A stretch of 42,173 nucleotides of DNA from NCBI GenBank assembly GCA_025800105.1, contig JAOXSG010000932.1, forward strand, positions 1 to 42,173, in the 5' to 3' direction. Made by a program: the position numbers and the translations under genes. Numbering within the stretch: position 1 is the first letter of the stretch; the number at the start of each line of letters is the position of its first letter. The notes beneath the pieces were generated by a model. The model made no database searches and had not been told where the DNA came from. It saw only the letters and a program-made list of their open reading frames with translations. The stretch is from Cohaesibacter sp. (GTDB lineage: Bacteria; Pseudomonadota; Alphaproteobacteria; Rhizobiales; Cohaesibacteraceae). Shown here piece by piece: positions 36,040 to 42,173 of the stretch.

Positions 36040-36984
36040 ATGGCCTCTGGCTCGAAAAAGGTTATTTACGCCGCTTTGGCGGGCAATGGCTTAATTTCCA
36101 TTACCAAATTTGTTGCAGCCTCCATTACCGGCTCCTCTGCCATGTTGTCAGAGGGCATCCATTCGCTGGTCGATACTGGCAATCAGGGGCTGTTGCTCTA
36201 TGGCTTGAAACGGGCCAGCCGCCCGGCAGACAAAAAGCATCCCTTTGGCTATGGTTCGGAATTATATTTCTGGGCTTTTGTCGTGGCTTTGCTGATTTTT
36301 GCTGTTGGGGCGGGCCTTTCCATTTATGAAGGCATTCAAAAGGTGCTCAATCCGCATCCGGTGTCAGACCCTACAATCAATTTTGTCGTGCTTGGGGCTG
36401 CGCTGATTTTTGAGGGCTGGGCCTGGTGGGTTGCCTTTAAGGAATTTCGCACCACCAAAGGCAAACGGGGCTGGATGCAAGCGGTCAGCGATTCCAAGGA
36501 TCCAACCGTTTTCACTGTTTTGTTTGAAGATTCAGCCGCCATGCTTGGCCTGATCGTGGCAGGCATCGGCATTGCCATTGCCTATTATCTGGATATGCCA
36601 TGGGTCGATGGCGCCGCCTCGATTGTGATTGGCATCATTCTGGCCGGAACAGCCATGGTGCTGGCTTATGAGACCAAAGGGCTTTTAATCGGCGAATCGG
36701 CCTCAATTGAGACTGAGGATGAGCTGGCCCGCATGGTGGCTTCTCACCCGGCGGTGACCAACGTCAATGAAATCCGCACCCTGCATCGCGGCCCCAATGA
36801 CATTTTGCTGACATTGAGCCTTGATTTTGAGGACAGCATGATTGTCGGCAAGCTGGAAGTGGTGATTTCTGATTTGGAACGCCAGATTCGCGAGCGCTTT
36901 CCGCTGATCAAGCGCATTTTCATTGAGGCGCAAAGCTATAAGGACCATGTTGAAATGGCCATTGAACAAGGCGAAAAAGCATAA
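36040..36984 (+). CDS. Cation diffusion facilitator (CDF), ZnT9-like branch
   Basis: A 314-residue CDF transporter, which exchanges a divalent metal (zinc, manganese, iron or cobalt) for protons. The membrane part (about 8-215) has the metal-site motif SEGIHSLVDTGNQ (His41, Asp45) in helix 2, KKHPFGYG after it, and FEDSAAMLGL (Asp164) in helix 5. A cytoplasmic metallochaperone-like domain (about 220-314) follows. The EGIHSLVDTGNQ and HPFGYG patterns look closest to the SLC30A9/ZnT9 branch rather than FieF. ATG 36040 has an AGGAG site. Its gene is divergent from the RND pair across the repeat at 35971-35990 and ends at a strong terminator. Confidence 0.92.
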   Translation: MASGSKKVIYAALAGNGLISITKFVAASITGSSAMLSEGIHSLVDTGNQGLLLYGLKRASRPADKKHPFGYGSELYFWAFVVALLIFAVGAGLSIYEGIQKVLNPHPVSDPTINFVVLGAALIFEGWAWWVAFKEFRTTKGKRGWMQAVSDSKDPTVFTVLFEDSAAMLGLIVAGIGIAIAYYLDMPWVDGAASIVIGIILAGTAMVLAYETKGLLIGESASIETEDELARMVASHPAVTNVNEIRTLHRGPNDILLTLSLDFEDSMIVGKLEVVISDLERQIRERFPLIKRIFIEAQSYKDHVEMAIEQGEKA

Positions 36985-37011
36985 GATACGGCTTCAAAAT
37001 CTCCTATCAAT

Positions 37012-37050
37012 AAAAATGGCTGAAGGGGGCCCTCCTTCAGCCATTTTTTA
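37012..37050. terminator. Bidirectional terminator between CDF and AraC-type genes
   Basis: A 15-bp perfect stem, AAAAATGGCTGAAGG with CCTTCAGCCATTTTT, over a GGGCCCT loop, has T-runs on both strands. It serves both convergent genes. Confidence 0.92.
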
Positions 37051-37051
37051 T

Positions 37052-37903
37052 CTATTTCAAAGGCATATGGATCTCTGTCATCAAATCCGCTGGCGGAGTG
37101 GATTTGGGATCATTGAGATAACATTCAAAACAGGGAGCCTCTGCTGCTTCCTCACCACTTTGCGCCAGCCATGGACCGAAAAACCATTGATAGGCCTGCT
37201 CCAATTCCGCATAGGGCCCTTTATGGCTCAAGACCGCATAGCGCCCGCCAGAAATTGTGCGCGTTGAAAGGCCATAATGCGGGTCATCATAATCCTGATC
37301 GACAACAAATCCGGCAGCAGAGCGCAGCTTTTCCTCCTCAACCGCTGAAGGGTCGTCATAATAAATGCCAATGGATTTGGTCTGCTCATTCAACAGATTA
37401 TGTTTGGCGGCCCACATACCAGCCTTATCAAAGGCTTTTCCAACCTGCATATAATCGCCTTGATGATCCACGCAAGCCAGTTTGATGGGATCAAGTATTT
37501 TGATTTTAACGGTGAACATGTCTTTCATCTCCTTGATTGGGATCTGCAAGGATAAGAGTTGCTGATGTGTTGACCGATAAGAGGCAGGCGCGACGCCATA
37601 AGAGGCTTTGAAGGCACGGCTAAAGGCTTCCAGACTGCCATATCCCGCCTGTTTGGCAATGTGAGCAATATCGCTGTTTGAGCGGATCAACTCGCCCGAT
37701 GCCCGATGCAGGCGCAATCGGCGCACTGTCTGGATCACTGTCTCTTCCATCATACCGCGATAGATACGGTGGAAATGGCAGCGAGAAAAACAGGCCACAT
37801 CGGCCAGTTTGTCCAGATCAAGATCATCATCCAGATGATCATTGAGATAGAGAAGCACGCGTTCAATGCGGTTCAGATAGCTGTCTTGTCTGTCTTGGTT
37901 CAT
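37052..37903 (-). CDS. AraC-family regulator with GyrI-like effector domain
   Basis: A 283-residue regulator with the DNA-binding part first. Two helix-turn-helices (about 8-105) include LDLDKLADVACFSRCHFHRIY and AHIAKQAGYGSLEAFSRAFK. A GyrI/Rob-type ligand-binding domain follows (about 130-283), with IKLACVDHQGDYMQVG and GGRYAVLSHKGPYAELEQAY. Such proteins sense hydrophobic or cationic compounds, as Rob and BmrR-type domains do. It could control the nearby efflux genes, but the arrangement (convergent with CDF) does not prove that. ATG 37903 has an AGGAG site eight bases upstream; a TTG two codons earlier is less likely. Confidence 0.92.
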   Translation of the reverse strand: MNQDRQDSYLNRIERVLLYLNDHLDDDLDLDKLADVACFSRCHFHRIYRGMMEETVIQTVRRLRLHRASGELIRSNSDIAHIAKQAGYGSLEAFSRAFKASYGVAPASYRSTHQQLLSLQIPIKEMKDMFTVKIKILDPIKLACVDHQGDYMQVGKAFDKAGMWAAKHNLLNEQTKSIGIYYDDPSAVEEEKLRSAAGFVVDQDYDDPHYGLSTRTISGGRYAVLSHKGPYAELEQAYQWFFGPWLAQSGEEAAEAPCFECYLNDPKSTPPADLMTEIHMPLK

Positions 37904-38021
37904 GGTCAAGATCTCCTTGCCCTGTCACGCTATCGCGGGACCGCTTGATAAATATTGCTAAACTGCATCGGCCTTATACATATACCAAATCCTGCACATC
38001 CGCTCTTGAAGACGGGCACCA

Positions 38022-38065
38022 AAATAACAAAAACCCGGCAGGCATAATGCCGACCGGGTTTTGTT
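38022..38065 (-). terminator. Intrinsic terminator after ssb
   Basis: AAAACCCGG/CCGGGTTTT arms enclose a small GGCATAATGCC inner hairpin. On the minus strand the stem ends in TTTTTGTTATTTT. It lies 23 bases after the ssb stop. Confidence 0.85.
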
Positions 38066-38087
38066 GTCTTTGTTGATAGCATATGGA

Positions 38088-38645
38088 TCAAAACGGGATA
38101 TCGTCATCCATATCGTCGCGGAAACCGCCGCCTTGACCGCCAGATGGCTGACCACCGCCAAAGCCACCGCCCTGACCGCCTTGTGGACCGCCAAAGCCGC
38201 CGCCACCGCCAAAGTCATTGCCGCCCCCTTGAGAGCCGCCAAAGCCACCGCCTTGCTGTCCGCCACCAAAGCCACCACCACCGCCGCCTTCACCGCGATT
38301 ATCCAGCATGGTCAGAGTGGAGTTAAAGCCTTGCAGAACCACTTCCGTTGAATAGCGATCCTGGCCATTCTGGTCCTGCCATTTGCGGGTTTGCAGCTGG
38401 CCTTCGATGTAAACTTTGGAGCCCTTGCGCAGATAATTTTCCACGACACGGCACAAACCTTCATTGAAGATAACGACGCGGTGCCATTCGGTTCGCTCGC
38501 GGCGCTCGCCTGTATTGCGGTCTTTCCAATTCTCAGACGTTGCAACAGACAGGTTACAGATTGGCCGACCATCCTGAGTGCGGCGAATATCGGGATCAGC
38601 CCCCAGATTCCCTACGAGGATGACTTTGTTTACGCTTCCGGCCAT
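38088..38645 (-). CDS. ssb: Single-stranded DNA-binding protein
   Basis: SSB coats single-stranded DNA and recruits repair and replication proteins. From ATG 38645 it has 185 residues. The OB-fold domain (about 1-115) begins [15 protein letters not shown] and includes [13 protein letters not shown] and [11 protein letters not shown] very glycine-rich linker (about 118-172, repeated GGGFGG units with Q) follows, then the protein-binding tail DDDIPF. The linker is long and nearly free of other residues. Upstream ATGs (38651 and earlier) lack the family start. It is divergent from uvrA, a common arrangement that suggests SOS control. Confidence 0.96.
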   Translation of the reverse strand: MAGSVNKVILVGNLGADPDIRRTQDGRPICNLSVATSENWKDRNTGERRERTEWHRVVIFNEGLCRVVENYLRKGSKVYIEGQLQTRKWQDQNGQDRYSTEVVLQGFNSTLTMLDNRGEGGGGGGFGGGQQGGGFGGSQGGGNDFGGGGGFGGPQGGQGGGFGGGQPSGGQGGGFRDDMDDDIPF

Positions 38646-38776
38646 GGGCATATTCCATATTGTTAAGGTCAAATTCTGGAGCGTGAGCATAGCAGTTTTG
38701 CGCCATCTTGCCACTGTCTGCTCACACTTCCCACGATTTTATCAAATCAGAGCGCATTTGAGCTCTTTGCAAATAG

Positions 38777-38791
38777 GAACAAATCATGTAC
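38777..38791. promoter_or_regulatory. Candidate alphaproteobacterial LexA (SOS) box
   Basis: GAAC-N7-GTAC matches the alphaproteobacterial SOS consensus GAAC-N7-GAAC at seven of eight positions. It lies in the divergent ssb/uvrA region, where LexA control is expected for both genes. A weak promoter-like pair (TTTGCA, 17 bases, TACAAG) overlaps it in the uvrA direction. Confidence 0.45.
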
Positions 38792-38934
38792 AAGAGAAGC
38801 GAAACTTGTAAAATTCTGGAGGAAACCGACAGCGGTCTTGCGTCTTGTCGCTTGGGTGCTTATGTCCCATGCGACCATATGAACGCCCATGACTTGCTCT
38901 TCGCGGTTTGCTCTTCCCAAGGATGTTTCTCATC

Positions 38935-41820
38935 ATGACTGATGCCTCATTGTCTTCCCTGAAAACAATCTCCATTCGTGGTGCACGGGAACATAACCTG
39001 AAAGATGTCAATCTTGATATTCCACGCGATCAATTGATTGTCATGACCGGGCTTTCAGGGTCGGGCAAAAGCTCGCTCGCCTTCGATACCATTTATGCCG
39101 AAGGCCAGCGCCGCTATGTGGAATCCCTCTCTGCCTATGCGCGCCAATTTCTGGAAATGATGCAAAAGCCCGATGTCGACCAGATTGACGGGCTGTCTCC
39201 TGCTATTTCCATTGAGCAAAAAACAACCTCACGCAATCCACGCTCAACGGTGGGAACGGTTACCGAAATTTACGATTATATGCGGCTTTTGTTTGCCCGT
39301 GTCGGGGTGCCATATTCTCCGGCAACAGGCTTGCCGATCGAAAGCCAGACGGTAAGCCAAATGGTTGACCGCATCATGGATTTTCCCGAAAAGTCCCGTC
39401 TTTACTTGCTGGCCCCTATTGTGCGTGGCCGCAAAGGGGAATATCGCAAAGAGCTTGCCGAGCTGATGAAAAAAGGCTTTTTGCGGGTTAAAATTGACGG
39501 GGAATTTTACGAGATTGCAGAAGCCCCTGCGCTGGACAAGAAATTCAAGCATGACATCGAAGTTGTGGTTGATCGTGTTGTCGTGCGGCCTGATATGGAA
39601 AGCCGCTTGGCCGATTCTCTAGAAACGGCTCTGGAATTGGCCGATGGCCTGGCCATTGCCGAATTTGCCGATCAGAAAGAAGAGGATGGCACACCCAAAC
39701 GGGTGATTTTTTCGGAAAAATTTGCCTGCCCCGTCTCCGGTTTCACCATTCCTGAAATCGAGCCGCGGCTCTTTTCCTTCAACAATCCCTTTGGAGCCTG
39801 TCCAACCTGTGATGGCTTGGGCAGCGAGATGAAGGTCAGTGCCGATCTGGTGATTCCCGATACGTCTTTGAGCTTGAAAGACGGTGCCATTGCCCCATGG
39901 TCCAAAGGCACCTCTCCTTTTTACCGCCAGACACTGGAAGCCCTTGCCGCCCATTATGACTTTGAATTGACCGTCCCATGGATCGAATTGCCCTTCAAGG
40001 CGCAAGAGGTGATTCTCTATGGCACGGGCAAAGAAAAAATCCAGTTTGTCTATGATGACGGGTCGCGCTCCTACAAAGCCAATAAAAGCTTTGAGGGAGT
40101 GATTCCCAATCTGGAGCGTCGCTGGCGGGAGACCGAGAGCAATTGGGCGCGAGAGGAGATCGGCAAGTATCAATCTACCCATCCCTGCTCTGCCTGTGAT
40201 GGCAATCGTTTGAAGCCCGAAGCCTTGGCGGTGAAACTGGATGACAGACATATTGCTGATATATCCAAGCTCTCCATCAAGGATGCAACCGACTGGTTTT
40301 TGCAGCTCAGTGAGCATCTAAGCGACAAACAAAAGGAAATTGCCGAACGGATTTTGAAAGAGATTCGTGAGCGCTTGGCTTTTTTGAACGATGTCGGTCT
40401 GGAATATCTCTCGCTTTCGCGCAATTCCGGCACGCTGTCTGGCGGGGAATCACAGCGTATTCGTCTGGCCTCGCAAATCGGCTCAGGCCTGACCGGTGTG
40501 CTCTATGTGCTGGATGAGCCATCCATTGGCTTGCATCAACGCGACAATGCCCGCTTGCTCGATACCCTGTGTCATTTGCGCGATCTGGGCAATACTGTGA
40601 TTGTGGTGGAGCATGATGAAGATGCCATTTTGACGGCTGATCATGTCATTGATGTGGGACCGGGCGCTGGGGTGCATGGTGGCAGCATTGTCTCGCAAGG
40701 AACACCTGAAGAGATTGTTGCCGATCCTGCCTCTCTCACCGGTCAATATCTCTCCGGCGCCAAAAAGATCGGCGTTGAAAATGATCGGCGCAGCGCCAAA
40801 AATGGCCGCGAAATTACGGTCGTCAATGCACGCGGCAATAATCTGAAAAATGTAACAGCCTCTATTCCCTTGGGCACCTTTACCTGTGTGACCGGTGTTT
40901 CGGGAGGGGGCAAATCCACCTTCCTGATTGATACGCTTTATAAAGGCGCGGCCATGAAATTAAACAAGGCGCGCAATATGCCTTCACCCCATGACCGGAT
41001 TGAAGGGCTGGAGCATATCGACAAGATTATTGACATTGACCAATCTCCGATTGGCCGCACACCCCGCTCCAATCCGGCCACCTATACCGGTGCCTTTACC
41101 CCGATCCGTGAATGGTTTGCCGGTTTGCCAGAGGCAAAAGTGCGCGGTTACGCTCCCGGACGCTTTTCCTTCAATGTCAAAGGCGGGCGCTGTGAGGCCT
41201 GTCAGGGGGATGGCGTCATCAAGATCGAGATGCATTTTTTGCCCGATGTTTATGTCACCTGTGATGTCTGCAAAGGCCAGCGCTATAATCGAGAGACTTT
41301 GGAAGTTAAGTTCAAGGACAAATCCATCGCCGATATATTGGATATGACCGTTGACGAAGCGGCTGATTTCTTTTCTGCGGTTCCATCTGTGCGGGACAAA
41401 ATGATCACCCTGCAACGGGTCGGACTTGGCTATATCAAGGTTGGACAACAGGCCACAACCTTGTCCGGGGGGGAAGCCCAGCGCGTCAAACTGTCCAAGG
41501 AATTGTCAAAGCGCTCAACTGGTCGCACCCTTTATATTCTCGATGAACCAACAACGGGTTTGCATTTCCATGACGTTGCCAAATTGCTGGAAGTTCTCCA
41601 TGAGCTGGTCAATCAGGGCAACAGCGTTGTGGTGATTGAGCATAATCTGGAAGTCATTCAAACCGCAGACTGGATTCTGGATCTGGGGCCGGAAGGGGGC
41701 GATGGCGGCGGCACCATTGTCGGGCAAGGCACACCGGAAGATCTGGCTGCCAATGAGCGCAGCTATACAGGCCAGTTTTTGAAAGAATTGGTCACCCGAC
41801 GCCAAGCGGCAGCGGAATAA
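38935..41820 (+). CDS. uvrA: Excinuclease ABC subunit A
   Basis: UvrA finds bulky DNA lesions and loads UvrB in nucleotide excision repair. From ATG 38935 it has 961 residues. Both ABC ATPase units are complete: Walker A GLSGSGKS (39-46) and GVSGGGKS (near 654), signature LSGGESQR and LSGGEAQR, and Walker B YVLDEPS and YILDEPT. The second zinc finger (CEACQGDG...CDVCKGQ) is intact. In the first, the CxxC start is Cys265-Pro-Val-Ser268, so one cysteine is missing, though the other pair (Cys289, Cys292 in GACPTCDG) remains. I chose 38935 over the upstream ATGs because the family start is a few residues before [12 protein letters not shown]. It is divergent from ssb. Confidence 0.97.
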   Translation: MTDASLSSLKTISIRGAREHNLKDVNLDIPRDQLIVMTGLSGSGKSSLAFDTIYAEGQRRYVESLSAYARQFLEMMQKPDVDQIDGLSPAISIEQKTTSRNPRSTVGTVTEIYDYMRLLFARVGVPYSPATGLPIESQTVSQMVDRIMDFPEKSRLYLLAPIVRGRKGEYRKELAELMKKGFLRVKIDGEFYEIAEAPALDKKFKHDIEVVVDRVVVRPDMESRLADSLETALELADGLAIAEFADQKEEDGTPKRVIFSEKFACPVSGFTIPEIEPRLFSFNNPFGACPTCDGLGSEMKVSADLVIPDTSLSLKDGAIAPWSKGTSPFYRQTLEALAAHYDFELTVPWIELPFKAQEVILYGTGKEKIQFVYDDGSRSYKANKSFEGVIPNLERRWRETESNWAREEIGKYQSTHPCSACDGNRLKPEALAVKLDDRHIADISKLSIKDATDWFLQLSEHLSDKQKEIAERILKEIRERLAFLNDVGLEYLSLSRNSGTLSGGESQRIRLASQIGSGLTGVLYVLDEPSIGLHQRDNARLLDTLCHLRDLGNTVIVVEHDEDAILTADHVIDVGPGAGVHGGSIVSQGTPEEIVADPASLTGQYLSGAKKIGVENDRRSAKNGREITVVNARGNNLKNVTASIPLGTFTCVTGVSGGGKSTFLIDTLYKGAAMKLNKARNMPSPHDRIEGLEHIDKIIDIDQSPIGRTPRSNPATYTGAFTPIREWFAGLPEAKVRGYAPGRFSFNVKGGRCEACQGDGVIKIEMHFLPDVYVTCDVCKGQRYNRETLEVKFKDKSIADILDMTVDEAADFFSAVPSVRDKMITLQRVGLGYIKVGQQATTLSGGEAQRVKLSKELSKRSTGRTLYILDEPTTGLHFHDVAKLLEVLHELVNQGNSVVVIEHNLEVIQTADWILDLGPEGGDGGGTIVGQGTPEDLAANERSYTGQFLKELVTRRQAAAE

Positions 41821-41865
41821 CGCCCCTCTATCTCTGAAGCTCTGGGCATTTTGAAAAGAAAAAAC

Positions 41866-41903
41866 AAGAAAAGGGATGTGTATATGCGCATCCCTTTTCT
41901 TTT
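41866..41903 (+). terminator. Intrinsic terminator after uvrA
   Basis: AAGAAAAGGGATG pairs with GCATCCCTTTTCTT around a short loop with an ATATGC core; Ts follow. It lies about 45 bases after the uvrA stop. Confidence 0.82.
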
Positions 41904-42173
41904 GAAGGATGCTTGCATCATTCCATGCCTTTATATGCCTTTGATCCTTTTCCAGACAGAGCCTGTAAATGCTGGCAAAAGATCGCTGCCTCTTCATTGC
42001 GCTTTGCATATATAACGCTGCGGCAGACACTGTCTCTCTCAGTCCGTTCTTCGTCTTTTGACATTCCAAATATGCATGATGCTTTTGCAAAGCTTGCCGC
42101 AAAGTTTAATAAAGGCTTAAAAATCAAGGCACTTGCCGTCCCGTTGCACCACTCTAGGGGTAATACCCATACA
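41904..42173. other. Right edge, no supported gene
   Basis: A minus-strand frame of about 69 codons (41918-42127) begins with TTG and matches no family I know; an internal ATG near 42064 would give about 48 residues. I do not call it a gene. No other structure is evident before the window ends. Confidence 0.4.

Noticed and set aside
41918..42127. Small minus-strand frame at the right edge
   Set aside because: TTG start, weak ribosome site, no family and proximity to the window end; not enough to call a gene.
1..42173. Search for insertion sequences, phage genes or CRISPR arrays
   Set aside because: No transposase, integrase, phage structural or Cas-like product, and no regularly spaced repeats were seen on either strand.

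Overview
The window looks like a chromosomal segment of an alphaproteobacterium, most likely Hyphomicrobiales (Rhizobiales), with moderate GC (judged by eye). The genus is not determinable from the sequence alone; a marine Cohaesibacter-like organism is only a guess. The placement rests on gene order: phaC next to an aminotransferase-hom-glpX-recJ run, a coaD-ppiA-ppiB-queA-tgt run, and gyrA-marC and ssb/uvrA neighbourhoods, all typical of this group. Nearly all genes are housekeeping genes. I see no insertion sequence, phage, CRISPR array or plasmid function.

Layout. 1-2472: an isolated Old-Yellow-Enzyme/NAD(P)-type demethylase-like oxidoreductase on the minus strand. 2854-3043: two identical tRNA-Glu genes. 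3187-8768: recJ, glpX, homoserine dehydrogenase and a PLP aminotransferase (minus), then a small lipoprotein gene (8930-9307) divergent from the class I PHA synthase phaC (9815-11662). 12097-19473: an unusually long glutamate synthase large subunit followed 60 bases later by a CysJ-like diflavin reductase, ended by a strong terminator. Next comes an FMN-dependent L-lactate dehydrogenase (19765-20904). 21101-21747: tRNA-Ser(GCT) and two identical tRNA-Lys(TTT) genes. 22152-22658: a small exported protein. 22769-27201: a minus-strand operon coaD, ppiA, ppiB, a VOC protein, queA, tgt. 27459-27776: a small exported orphan. 27940-31553: gyrA divergent from marC. 31644-37903: what looks like an accessory insert of an RND efflux pump with its adaptor, a divergent CDF metal exporter and an AraC/GyrI-like regulator. 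38088-41820: ssb divergent from uvrA with a candidate LexA box between them.

The most unusual element is the GltB-like/CysJ-like pair. The GltB-like protein keeps the residues expected for glutaminase and FMN-synthase activity, but is about 330 residues longer than classical GltB. Its 3Fe-4S cysteine motif is one residue shorter than usual (C-x5-C-x3-C). No GltD (the normal NADPH-oxidising subunit) is present. A complete FMN/FAD/NADPH reductase of the sulfite-reductase alpha type takes its place, without a CysI partner. I infer a glutamate synthase whose electrons come from NADPH through a diflavin reductase. This is a hypothesis from sequence and gene order only. Other points of note are a Tgt lacking three of four zinc ligands, a UvrA lacking one cysteine of its first zinc finger, and a demethylase with three rather than four cluster cysteines.
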